The notes under the pieces are model-generated. The model saw only the letters and a program-made list of their open reading frames with translations, had not been told where the DNA came from and did not search any database. 64,000 nt of DNA from the NCBI RefSeq assembly GCF_037975245.1, contig NC_092566.1, positions 15,683,501-15,747,500 of the forward strand, read 5' to 3'. Positions within the stretch are counted from its first letter, which is position 1; every line of letters begins with the position of its first letter. The position numbers and the translations under genes are program-made. This stretch comes from Apostichopus japonicus. Lineage: Eukaryota > Echinodermata > Holothuroidea > Aspidochirotida > Stichopodidae. Of this stretch, positions 24,306 through 36,800 are shown one piece after another.

Positions 24306-25105
24306 CTTACCTGTCTCATCATAACTGCTGCACTACCATGTCTTGAGTAACCTTTGGACACTGCATGAGCTATGTAGCTAACACCACTGGGACAACATTG
24401 GTCAACTCTGTGTCCTGAGTGACCTGTGGACACTGCATGACCTATGTAGCTAACACCACTGGGACAACATTGGTCAACTCTGTGTCCTGAGAGACCTGTG
24501 GACACTGCATGACCTATGTAGCCACCCCCACTGGGACAACATTGGTCAACTCTGTGTCCTGAGTGACCTGTGGACACTGCATGACCTATGTAGCTAACAT
24601 CACTGGGACAACATTGGTCAACTCTGTGTCCTGAGTGACCTGTGGACACTGCATGACCTATGTAGCTAACACCACTGGGACAACATTGGTCAACTCTGTG
24701 TCCTGAGTGACCTGTGGACACTGCATGACCTATGTAGCTAACACCACTGGGACAACATTGGTCAACTATGTGTTTTGAGTGACCTGTGGACACTGCATGA
24801 TCCTATGTACAGTAGCTAACACCACTGGGACAGCATTGGTCAACTCTGTATCCTGCGTGACCTGTGGACACTGCATGACCTATGTAGCTAACACCACATG
24901 GACAACATTGGTCAACTCTGTGTCCTGAGTGACCTGTGGACACTGCATGACCTATGTAGCTAACACCACATGGACAACATTGGTCAACTCTGTGTCTTGA
25001 GTGACCTGTGGACACTGCATGACCTATGTAGCTAACACCACTGGGACTGCATTGGTCAACTCTGTGTCTTGAGTGACCTGTGGACACTGCATGACTTATA
25101 TATAG
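24306..25105. repeat. 72-bp minisatellite, about 10-11 copies, seeded by a dispersed-repeat copy
   Basis: Units share GACCTGTGGACACTGCATGA and ATTGGTCAACTCTGTGTC with an exact 72-bp period; the block CTATGTAGCTAACACCACTG starts near 24369 and recurs every 72 bp. One irregularity near 24797-24812 (TGATCCTATGTACAGTAG) shifts the frame. Since 72 is a multiple of 3, the - strand reads as two long repetitive ORFs (165 and 94 codons) containing STGHSGHRVDQCCPSGVSYI. The left edge, 24306-24370, resembles the dispersed repeat at 3496 and 57808, so the array may have grown from part of that repeat. Protein-coding function is not supported: no signal peptide, and the array is broken by a frameshift. 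Confidence 0.9.
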
Positions 25106-27797
25106 CTAACAACAGCTTCTTTAGTCAATTCCAATGACCCTGGTTAGCCTTCCCCTCAAGACAGATATTAGAAGAACAGCACTTAGCACATGTATGCAAT
25201 TATGGATACAAACTGTGTCGGGTGCTTGCAAGCTACTGTAGGTAATTCTATCAAGTACATGCACATAAGAACGTGTTTATTCAAAAGGCCACCTAGCTGT
25301 CAGGGGGTCCTGTACTGTATCCTCCTACTACATGAATGCCTGCACTGCCATTGATACCTTGGATCATCTATGCCTCTATATGATATACGGATAAATTATT
25401 CTTAATGAGACAAATGTCATAGGACTTGGAATGTTGTCTGGTGGTCTCATGAATTTCAAACATATTCTAAGAAGAAGAATACTTTTAGGCATGCCCAGCC
25501 TGCCTGTGAAATATGAAGGATTTGAATCAGAGTTGCCGAGAAAATCAAATTAATTTTGCGCTTCACCGGTCTGTCAGGGGCTGCATGCTTATACTTTTGG
25601 AATGAATAACAGGGCAAGACCTCCTCTGGAGGAAGCCAATGTAAGCTTCTGCGAGAAGTCACGTAGGCAAAGACGCTGATGTGGGCATTTAGTCGGAATG
25701 TGATTCGATAAACTTTTTTCAAAATCAATTTTCCTTTTTCCATTCCTTTTTTTTTTTTTTTTTTATATGTTCGAATGGATTCAGAAAATAGCCAGGTTTT
25801 AAAAGAGTTGAGAACAATTTTGATGTTTTCAAAATTATGCTTTTAAATGCTACACTATGTTTTATGAGGAGAGACGCGTCTATTGTGTCTGAGAGATGTT
25901 CCACAGAACGACGCTTTGACGAGGCAATTTCCCTCATGCAAGTAATCAAATTTGACTTTAATGTGAAGAAGCTCGATATATATACCAACATGCCGTGTAG
26001 CGTTTTGAAACTTTGTTTTCAAGTGAATTAGTCATCCCAGAACTGCTTTTTTTCTCTTGTCGTAAACAAACATTGAATGGCAAACATGAAAACCCTTCCG
26101 GAGAATTTGTTATTAACCTGAGCAGCAACTACCATCTTCATGTTACTGTAAAGTAAGATATAGATGTGTTTGTGATTAATGTCAACTCTCACAGTGATCT
26201 GAGGGCAATGCCCATTTTGTTTACAAAGTATCAGGAATTGAATGTTGGTGTCATGGGGGCGGCCATTTTGTGATGTCATATTACCACCAGAAAAGGGAAT
26301 TAAAACCTTTAAATGTCAGTTTTTGTATTACCTTTCTATATCTTCAATGTGAAGAATATGTTGAAAATGAAACCAATACCAGTATAAAACTGTTTAAATC
26401 AGCGTTTTTAGTCAGCATTCAAAAAATCTGTCTTGATTATAGAAAAGAAAGTTTTGTATTAAAACTAGATGAAGAAAACCACCCCCAACAAAACAAAAAA
26501 CAAGAAAATATGGCTTGATATTGCCATAAATTTTAGACTTCAGCATTTTCAGTCAGCATTCAAAAAATCCCCCTCACCCCCACTGTAACTTTATTGAATG
26601 AGTATTGAATGACTATAAGGGTACATATATATAACTTAAAGTGTGGTTCTTCTTTAAGCTAATCTGAAATTGCTTCTTTACAATCTAGTTTGATCATATA
26701 TAACCCAGGGCTGAATTACCCTTTAATACCAGTGCATTAATTTATTATTTACAGTTTGCATCAATGTCCTTCTGTGAATAGTCGTCGTACCTTCAGATCT
26801 ACTGTGTGTCTTCTCATAAAAACTATGATACAGTAGTCAGAATTTGCCCTCTTTTTCTTGGGGGGAGGGGGGGGGGGTTAAAGGTGGGGGTTGAGGAGGG
26901 TGATCACAATCATAGATTGAGTTCAACAAATATTTCCTGATATACATTCCAGCTGTTGTTTCTCCGTCATCTGAGCTCGGTCTCTCTGCTTTACGTCATT
27001 CCTATTAGTTTCATTTCCTGCTCGACAATCCACCTCTTTTGCAATACATATCCCTCCCCCCTCCCTCGCCATCCCTCCTCCTTCACTTCTCCATAAAGCA
27101 AAGGAGTAAAGGTTGTGGATACTTCACTTTCATATTTGGCCGTGAGTCACTGAAATATTTAAACCTGTGAAAAGTGAAAGTGATATGTAGGCTACCGGTC
27201 TGTATCGTAAGTGTAATATACAGTACAGTTAATATAGCTCCATAAAACTCTTCATTGAAATTTACAATGACCAAAAGCTTTTCAATGTTGAACAAATTAG
27301 ACCAGCTATATCCTGTTCTTATTAATTGTATCCTTGGTTGTTTTTGCTCAAAGAAAACACTGGAGATTTAATAGGAAATGACACATATATATATAGTCTT
27401 CTTAAATATCCTAATATGACCGAGCCCTCCCATCAAAAGTGTTTCTTTTTGCACAGCAGTGCTCTGCTTCCCAAATTTGTATACTGTACATATACTGTAC
27501 GTATCGTGATCACCATATATACTTCTGGTATACACTGACAATGAATTATTTACCTGATAATAATCAAAGTTCCATGATTTCTAACAGGAGCTAAATGATT
27601 GGAGGACAGTTTTGACTCTAGCCAATCACAGGTGCCCCCTATGACTTAGCACTTATGAATAAAGATGAGTTGTTATGATTTTTTTTTTTCCTGCATTGTT
27701 GTGATTGTGTGTGTGATGTCATAAAGAGTGAGCAATATACAGCAGGCTGCAGTGATCATGTGTGTGTACAGTGTAGGTATAGGCTGTGGCTAATTTG
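25106..27797. other. Intron-like sequence with a LINE relic and a G-rich tract
   Basis: Apart from the LHWLP relic at 25560-25680, this block holds a T-rich run at 25746-25764, a duplicated phrase CAGTCAGCATTCAAAAAAT at about 26410 and 26550, a G-rich tract at about 26861-26895 and a C-rich tract near 27050. No splice-bounded coding segment was seen. Confidence 0.5.
25560..25680 (-). mobile_element. LINE ORF2 relic (LHWLP motif)
   Basis: The - strand reads RRSLHWLPPEEVLPCYSFQK near 25670-25610. SLHWLP followed by a lysine-rich stretch is a common signature in the thumb/C-terminal part of LINE ORF2 proteins, where it normally runs into a conserved FKxLLLxYKAL-type segment. Here the continuation is lost, suggesting a frameshift just after the motif. 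It is a short, decayed fragment and the call rests on this motif alone. Confidence 0.35.
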
Positions 27798-27851
27798 TGA
27801 CGTCACCGAGTCGTACAAACCAGGGCATTATTATATGTGAGTAGTATATAA
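27798..27851 (+). promoter_or_regulatory. Candidate promoter: CRE octamer plus TATA box
   Basis: A perfect cyclic-AMP response element, TGACGTCA, lies at 27798-27805, and TATATAA at 27845-27851, 40 bp apart, the spacing often seen in CRE/TATA promoters. A start near 27875-27880 would give a roughly 270-nt leader to the ATG at 28147. A CREB/ATF role is inferred from the motif only. Confidence 0.4.
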
Positions 27852-28146
27852 CAGCCAACAAGCTGGGAAGGTGAGTCAGAAACAACTTTAGCATCGAGGA
27901 AGGCAAGTAGCCAGTGCACTCGAGTCTTGAATAATTTTCACGTTCATAAACAAAGACTTGTCTCCAGGTTATAAAGAAGTGGGGAAAAACAATTTTTTCT
28001 AGTGGAGGAAGAAGATATATGTTCTTTGATTGTATACACTGCTGTACATTTATTTTAACCAGCAAACAGACAATTGGGAGTTGAGGAGAAAGAACTAGAA
28101 ATTAATTTATATACTTTTGTCAAGGTTAACATTCTAAGCCATTTAA

Positions 28147-28211
28147 ATGAAGACAAAGTTTGGTCCAGAGCCCGGATTGGACTTCACCATGCCGTCTGAC
28201 ACAATATCAAG
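28147..28211 (+). CDS. Candidate small alternative first exon
   Basis: ATG at 28147, directly preceded by an in-frame TAA, opens 21 codons plus 2 nt and ends at a splice donor, AAG|GTAATT, at 28212. The peptide starts MKTKFGPEPGLDFTMPSDTI and is free of the low-complexity bias around it. It lies about 270 bp downstream of the predicted start from the CRE/TATA segment. Like the exon ending at 4511 it stops in phase 2, so joining it to the acceptor at 50988 would read in frame into MELK. I do not recognise the sequence. Chance is a realistic alternative, because the segment is short and there is no homology. Confidence 0.3.
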
Positions 28212-30690
28212 GTAATTTGAGTTCACATTTTCTTCATTTTGCTGTGCTTCTGAAAATAATATAGGTGGTGGGGGACGGAATTGTTGGCATTTGTTGTGTT
28301 TTTTATGTTTGCAGAAAGAATTGATTGTATTATAACAAGAAAAAAAAAGTAGCATTAATTTGGAGTCAACATTGTTGGTCTGTTTTTAGTTCACATGCAT
28401 TTTTTTTTTAATGATTTTTAACACTAATGCTCAATTCTGTTGTGAGCAGCATTCCCTTTAGTTAATTGTTTCTTACCTTTAAGGTTGGGACATTAAAACG
28501 TGTTTCATACAACAATTTATACTTCATAAACTTTATCCGCCCTTCGCTTTCCTCCCAACATCTTCCCTTTGTTTTGACAAGGATAAGCACATAGGATGGA
28601 AAAATGATCAGAAGTTGGTTGGGAATGTTATTTAACTATTTCTTCCTTTCATTGTTCGGTTAAACGATCGATGTATTCTGTATTTTGATTGCACGTATAG
28701 TATTATCCGGTCTGAGGGTGTCATAAATATGCAAGAATTTAAAAGACTTTGCAGAGATGCACTTAAAAAACAACACTCATTCATTCAGCACACATGATTT
28801 GTATTTTTGTAAAACAGTACACGTCCATTTCATTGCGCTGGAATTGTCCAGATTAGAAATTGTAACCACAGTCAGTTAAGACCTCTGCTACTCCTCCTCC
28901 TAACCACCCCCTACTGCCCCTCCCCCCTCCACCCTCCTCTCCAAGTGTAAACACCATGTCCTTCCTCCTGTTTCTATTTGTACTCAGTTTGTGGATGTCA
29001 TAGCCATGCAGCTTTGACTTAAGTACCTGAAAATTGCTATCAGAAATTACTATGTTTTGCTGTTGGAGACAGTACATTAGGTACTGTACTACATATGTTC
29101 ACCTTATAAACATTCTGATATGCACTTAGCTTAATCAGCTTCCACAGCTTCATTAAAAAAAAAAATTTAAAAAAAATTGACATCTGAGGTGTTTTTCTTC
29201 CTTGTTTTTCAACCTTTGGGAGGATGACATAGTTTTGGTTGACGTTATAAATACTGTAAAGTATTTATCCTTTTTCAGTCATCTCTACATTGTAAGTCAA
29301 CTACAGTACCATAATACTAAAGGTTAAATTTGCCATCCAAAAAAGCAAGTGTAATGAATGTGTGCAGCTCTGCTAATACACATACTGTGACCCTAAGTTG
29401 CCCTCTGTTTATAAAGCTGTCGATAATATTTTGGAAAAACAGTATTTGACTTTGTAAAGAATATAAATAAATAAATTGCATATTTTTTAGACCCCATCAA
29501 CTTTTCACAGATTTAAGTGACTATTGTTTTCCTGATCATTTTACATAAATTAAAAGAAAGTTTCATTTCAAGCATTTAATGGCCATAATATAGACCTCTA
29601 TACTGTACATATCAAATAGGTTGCCATTAGCTTCACAGTGGTTAAGCAGTAAATTTTTTTGTTTCTTGTATTATTGTCATCTTTAATGAGGGTAGTCCTG
29701 CTCAGTGTAGATTTGAAGCAAACAGGCACAACTGTTTGTGATATTGGAAAAGTTGCGGGTAGGATACGTGAGACAAAACTAAAGGAAGTCCCAACTATTT
29801 TGTTAGTTGCTATGGTGTTGGTCTCCATAGAAACAAGTCTAGTTGATCAACTACATCCCTTCCTTCTTTTTCTCTTTGTTGCAATTTGTTTAAAAGTAAT
29901 TTATACATATTTTTCTTTTCTTTTTTCACTTTTGGTTGCACTTTATGTGGGTTTGTTACTCTTTACACAACCAAAGGAAGTAATACAAATGAGATAAAAC
30001 TAGTAGTACACCACAAGAAAGCTGTCATGTGTGTGACCTTCAATGACCCTTTAATATAGTTTTGGTTTTATATTAGCCACAACTGTTTACTGTGGCATAG
30101 TCAAATACAAAGCCACCTAGATACTAGCTGGATACAACTATTTATTTTAAAGTAGACACTGTGTTTTGTGAGGTTTTGGAAAGGGAAACAGTCTGCTTTC
30201 ATAAATAACATAACATTTTCAGACCAAAAAAATAACGAAAATTCAATAATAATTCCTCCATCAGTGGGCTGATTTTGAACGTTTGTCAAAATACTGTACA
30301 GTCAGGAAGATGTCCATTTTATATACTTTCTGTGATTTGGGGCAGTCCTAACAAACGATTGGCTTAAAAATTGATGTTCCCCCTCAAGTGTGTACCTCTC
30401 TAGAACGCAAACTAATTATGCACTGTTATGTTTTAAAAAAAAATACATAAAAAAAAATTTAAAAAATCATATTCATAGTTTTATCATTTAAAGAAAAATA
30501 TCATCCATTTTATGATTGAGAAAGACAAGCAAATCAATAATACTTTTGATGAAAGTAAAATAATCCGAGAGATTTTCCAAACGATTTTCAGAATTGCCGA
30601 AACATATATGCTTGGATATAATAACTCTCGTAAGGGTGATCCCAAAAAAGAAATGGGGATTAAATCAAGTAGAAAAAAAAATTATTAACC
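28212..30690. other. Intron-like sequence, nothing coding recognised
   Basis: The block includes a C-rich tract near 28895-28935 and several poly-A/poly-T runs (29155-29178, 30434-30466). A + strand ORF of 112 codons at 29659-29997 has two hydrophobic stretches but no motif and no splice or promoter context. I treat it as chance. Confidence 0.45.
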
Positions 30691-30870
30691 CATTACGTAT
30701 GAACGGACTTGACCGAACCGAAAAAACGAACCAATTATGATTGCCGCTGTCTCGATCGTCGTTTGCATCTTTCGGCAGAAAAGTCAGGGAAATCTACACT
30801 TCTCGCAGACTGCATCGCTTGAGCGAACATTCGGAAGAAAATTAGGCCTGGGATTTATTTTCAATATTTA
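30691..30870. other. CpG-containing complex segment, possible conserved element
   Basis: About 180 bp with balanced base composition (for example GACTTGACCGAACCG, then GATCGTCGTTTGCATC) inside AT-rich surroundings. It contains an octamer-like TTTGCAT. No ORF spans it. Reported on composition alone as a possible regulatory element. Confidence 0.3.
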
Positions 30871-33800
30871 CATAGCTGTACATATTTTATGAGTAGAGTT
30901 TAGTTGTTAGACATGGCTAAATATTCCAGAGTTGACAAGTATCCCCATGGCCAATTTTGTAGTAGCTTAAGTACATCGATCTGCCACAATTAGCATGTAC
31001 TGTATATGTTGCATGAGCAAGCTAGCGTATTCACTTCAAGCCGTGATATCTAACACACTGCTTGTGTTATAGGGATGTACAGTAACCTCATCCGAAGATT
31101 GCATATTTCACTGCATACATTAATTGCATACATACAGTATGGCGTATAGAGATTGCATGGGATATGGGGTTAAAATATATGCATCTGCCCATGAAACTCG
31201 TTCGTTACTCTTCGTAGCTACAAGATCATTGTACAAACCTTGGGAGTATTGTATATAACCGTAAGCCAGTGGCGAACTAAGCGAGGGGCCGGGGGAGGGG
31301 GGGTGGGCACACAGGTCCAAGTCAAGGGGGTGTGCAATGCCAAATATCGATCATATAATCAGTTCAAAGGTTTGCCAAAGCTAGTCAGCATTTTACATCT
31401 AAGCCACTGTTCATAAACAAACATATTCTCAAAGGGAGCGGATACCCCCACCCCTTATACCCCCAGGACAACATCCCCTGCACAGGGTGACAAAAGGAAG
31501 GATTCGCCCCGGGTGCCAAGGATTCTAAGTACGCCACTGCCGTAGGGCTACATGTATTTGGTTCTTTTCAACAATGAAATTTTTTTGGCTGATCAAAATT
31601 GTTATAAAGATTAATCTTCACATCATTAGTTCTACTAAATATGGTATATTATAAATTACACTATCATCTGTCCAAACAGCTAGGGAGTCACCCTAGACAC
31701 ACCCATGGGAGGCTTAATCATGTGACTAAATGTTGTGGCAATAATCTTATGTTACAAATGACGGAGACATTCATGATGAATTAATTTATGCGCATTTCGC
31801 AATATTACTCGTTAAATATTATTTCTAACTAAGTAGACTCGTCATCCGCAATGACTCATTTATTTTCAGGGTATTACATTAAATGTTAAACATGCAAACA
31901 TTCTCTTCTCAATTCTTTTAGTTTTGGCAAACTTTCCAGCTTGTATTTTAATTAACATAGTAAACAGAACTCGCCAATATATCGTATAGTCGAATAGTCC
32001 TCCCTTCTTGAATGAATACAATGCAAATTATCCATCTTATAGAAACAGGTGTGGTGGTTTTATACCTAAATGTTTATATTCAATCGTATAATTAATTTTT
32101 TCTTTTTTCCGGTCTGTTTATCATTGTTTATACGGAAGTTATGGGACATGGTTTGTAAAAACAGTTTCAATGTCCCATTTCAATTTAGACTCAACTTGTG
32201 TAATAAATGTAAATTTTCCAGTCCCGTTCAAATTATTTATTTTTTCCCGTTCCAACTTTCAAAAAGTGCACGGTGCAGTAGAACTTGTAGAAGGTTAATA
32301 ATATTAATAATAATAATGATATGAGCTTTAAACTATAGAGCGCTGCAGATGTTAAGTATCTACATAAATCAATAACTCTATATAGCATTGTCGTTATCAT
32401 TGAAATCATTTATAATGATTCTGAGTGGTTCATAATTCTAAAGGAGGTGCATTTTGCTTTGATGAGTAACAAAGGCCTGCCTCTCCTTTGTACATATATA
32501 CATACGTCATATTCCTCCCGACACCTGTTGTGTCTTTGTTGTTTCACCTGTGTAAAGAATGAGCCTAGCAATCGTCCCCGCATCGATTGAAGGGTGTAGC
32601 CTTTGAGATTATGGACGAGACTAGTCATCGATATTTCCACAGTACTTACATAATTTGGGAGTTACTTTTTCCCTTTTATGTCCATTCTTTGCTTTTCTTA
32701 TATTTGTTTTGTTTTTTTGCTTGAAATTATCACTTTTGGAATTGAAAGTACTGGGTGTGCCGCATATGATGCATTTAAGTAATACATAGGGAAGATGATT
32801 TATCCATGATGTAGTTAACAAGAGTTTAGTTTGAATGTTTGATACAATAACTTTTTATGTATGACATAATCAGGGCTAGCTAGTATTAGAATTGACTGGT
32901 TCTGCAATTAAGGTCAACTAAATGTACTTTAAGAACCAATTCAAGTTGCCATGTAGTGGGTGGGGGGGGGGGGGGTACTCAGATTAACAAAATCATGTCA
33001 AGGTTTCTTTGCACTGGTCTACAGTATATATAATGTTATTTAATATTTATATTAACTGCATATCATAGGATAAATCGATAACTCGTCTGATCATATTGTC
33101 AGAATTTTTCGACATTTTCCTAATGATTTGACATGTTACTATGTCAATTTTAAGAACTGTTATTATATTAAGTCAATTATGTTGGTCATACACAAAATTT
33201 AATTATCCAATTATTTAATTAATGTATACATGATGCAGAACCTATTTTCCTTGCAGTTTGTATGAAATAGGACACTGAATAACCTCTTATTGAGAATTAA
33301 CACAGTCTCTGTCTCTTTAATAAGATCGCCGAAGACTCAAGATGTACGGAACAATTTATGCAAATTTTTGTTTGTTTTTTTCGTCATAGTCCTCAAGCCT
33401 TTCCATAATTTCATGCAATGCACTCAAAATGATTAATTTTCATCAAAATGATGTTGTTCTTTTCAAATTCTTCAGCTATGAATAATACGAACGTTAGTCA
33501 CCGCGGTTTTTTCCGTTCATATATTTTAGGACCGATGACTCAGACGCACTTAATGAAATCCTCTCAATCCTCAAACATTTCAGATGACAATATACTGTCC
33601 GTGTCATTCGATCATGAGGTAAATCCCAAGTGGTTAGATCGGGGAGGAGGGGGGGAGGGAATATTTGCGAAGCTTCTGCTATGTTCACTAGCTATGTGTT
33701 CAAACTGTTTCTTCAGTTTAACTGGATCCAGTAATACTACAGATTGTACAAGCACTGGATCCAGTGGTATGACTGATTTCCTTTGTTTAATAATACTGGT

Positions 33801-36800
33801 GACCACTCGTTGTTTGCAAAGGGATGTGTCATATACAGTATACGTAATTTACCTTTCTTTGAGCAGAAATGTGTCATAGAGTGAGCTACCCATATTTCTA
33901 GTTTCACAATCTTGAACAAAACCTTCAAAACTATATATTACAATGCCTTGGGGTTCAATATACAACTGCATTATTTTGAAACTCCAAACTTACAAACAAG
34001 CTTATTTTCTTCACTTTCTTTCTTTCTTTTTTTCAAATTTTCTTCAAGATATGTATATACATGTGTCATAATTAAGTTCATGACGAAACGGGTCGTCTGA
34101 CTCATAGCGTGAGACAGAACCGAACTTGTATTTTCTGCGAGTTCTCCTGCCCTCGAGCTTATAGTCCTCTCATTGTTGATATGAATCGGGGATCATTGTC
34201 CTCAACATATATCTGTACTGTTCATTCCTAATCAAAGGGGAGGAATTTCTTTCCTTTAGGAACCTAGCAGTCCAGATTTGAACAAGCTGACATGAGTAAT
34301 AATCCAAAGGAACAGGATTTATATAGGAAAGTACTGTACTTTTGGGTGGAAGAATACCTTCTGTGTACATGTACAGTAGTATTATATGTGTTTAGTAGGA
34401 GTACAGTATGTCTTCCTTATACTGAATCTCTATATGTCAGTGTATGGAATGTATACAGCGCAGTAGAGCTATGAGAGTATATATATACACAGAGTAATTA
34501 GGCTAACCTATTAAGGAAACATGCAAGTGACATTGATAAAATTCTGTGAGTGAATATTAATGCGCTGAAAGTAAATAATTAACCTACTGTAATTCATATT
34601 TGAGAGATCTACTTGGAATGCATGGAACAGTATTATCACAAGTACTGCTGTAAATGTAGACAGGTTCTTTTTCTTCCTGGTACATGTAGTATGCTATAAC
34701 GAGTTAGACTAATACGGACTGTGTGCTCATCATGGATATCATGTCATTCCCATATGGAGCTCATAGTCTTATCTTAAAGGTATATAGTAAAATTTTTGTC
34801 AGTGATAAGTAAGCCTAGCTGTTTTTTTTTTTTGGTATACATAATCATTTGAACAGACAAGGAAAAAAAATATAATAATAATCCTTCTTTGCATTGGAAA
34901 GTTTATTTGTGCTTTAAGTGTGGGTAATTATGTAACCATTATTTTATATAACATATTACATTCCTATATATATTGAAAAATATAAAGTAGACAGGGGTTT
35001 TGGGGGGGCAGTCTTGTACTTTAGTTTGGAACGAAAATGGCTAACATGTGTTTCCTGTGCAATTAACGCTGAGTATTAACTTTCACAGGTTTTCAGATCA
35101 CCTTTTTTTTTTCTTCTTTTTTTTTTCTTTTTTTCTTTCTTCTTCTTCGTACAATCAGAATGAAATCAAGTTACCAATAGTACTATATTTGTAAATTCCT
35201 CATATTACATGTTACTGTACACACGCTATAAGTCCATTCAATAATTTATCTCTACTAGCTACGTATATAGCATCCATTATTTCTCAGATCCCAGATTTTA
35301 ATTATACACGAGGAGATACATTTCATACTATCTACAATTTCTTTAGGCAAAACCTTCTGTTTCACGTGTCCAGTAACGTTATTATAAACTCCTTCATCCA
35401 GAGAGATGGTGAAATTTATCTGTAGTTGAATTTCATATCCTCTTCAAAAGGAGAATGCCATATATACATATATACCACAGCTTGTAGTTAGCTGTAATAT
35501 AAAGTTAAAGAATTCCACTGGAGTGGAAAGACATTTGATTATCAATTTCGAAAGCACGTTTGACGTCATCGTGGTTAATTCCTCAGTCTGATGTAACAAC
35601 CACAGCTAGTCATTCTATACGGTTCAATGGATCAATCCACTGTCCTAGTAATCGCTTATTCCTTAACCGTTTTGTATCGGTTCCATTACAAACTGCACCA
35701 TTACAAAACCGCATGAAAACTTTAAACAATGAACATATGAAAACAGCTTAAGTTGACCATGTGATGCTGAAATCTTTCGCTGAGTATTTAAATAACAAAA
35801 GCAGGTAAAATTTAAACAATGACTTTTATTATGTAAAATTTTTGCAGTCGTCAGGGTTCTGTTTCGATTTCACCTGTAATATTTCAATTTGGTAATTATG
35901 ATATTACTAGTCATTGCGTCAACCAAACTGCCATCCGAAAGTAAAAGATGTCAATTGTCCTCGTTAATATGTTACCTGTCCAAATAACTAATTAATAATA
36001 AATAATTACATTTCATCTGGCTATTTCTCTTTCTCTCTCTTTGTTTAACACAAAGAGAGTTTCACAAAATTTGAACTTTCAACCTATTCCCATTTTACAT
36101 GCTATGGAGCCATGTATACAATACTGTAGCTACAGTATGTGTAGGTCGGCAGTTCACATTGCAAAAGTATCTATAGATGTACAGTGTACACATTAACCCA
36201 TGGATTCACATAAGTATCAAACAATAATATAAATATTGTATCATAAATAGTATGATCATATTTATAAAACATCCACAATAATATTGTTGCATGTAGTATT
36301 ACATGGGTAGAGTGATATATATATATGAAAACAATTATATTAATTTTTTTTTTTTAATATTACAGAAAACATAGTAATGTACAGTATGCCAGCATGTGAA
36401 CCTGCTGGTATATAAACAGTATTAGCCCACTCTGGTAATATACTGTACATTCTATTGCTCAACCCCCAACCAATGCCACTCCATGCCAAGTTCTAAAAAT
36501 AGATACTCCCCATTGACATCATAAGAAATTAATCCTGACTATCTGGTCGCCGTCTGCGCTATGATCCACATTGTGAAAATGGGAAATTGTGTTTCTATTT
36601 TTAGACCGCTGGTGGAAACGGTGATGTGTAAGTTTGTAAATTGGTACAGAATGAGGTCAGATTGTGATAGGTATGAGTCACGAATCATATCACTACTATC
36701 TTGGGAGGCTTTTTCTTTCTTAATATTCCCTCTTTTTTCTTCTTTTTTTCATATCGGATGAACGTACTTCTGTGGTTCATAAAACATTCATTATTGGAAA

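Noticed and set aside
24296-25087. Two repetitive - strand ORFs of 165 and 94 codons as a secreted repeat protein
   Set aside because: The 72-bp period preserves the frame automatically; there is no signal peptide, no promoter or splice context, and a frameshift splits the array.
24306-25105. CRISPR-like array
   Set aside because: The units are contiguous with no unique spacers, and the context is an animal intron; it is a minisatellite.
29659-29997. 112-codon + ORF with hydrophobic stretches as a membrane protein
   Set aside because: Hydrophobicity comes from T-rich sequence; there is no recognisable family and no gene context.
33448-33879. 143-codon + ORF as a gene
   Set aside because: Low-complexity start, poly-Gly from a G run, no motif and no flanking splice or promoter evidence.
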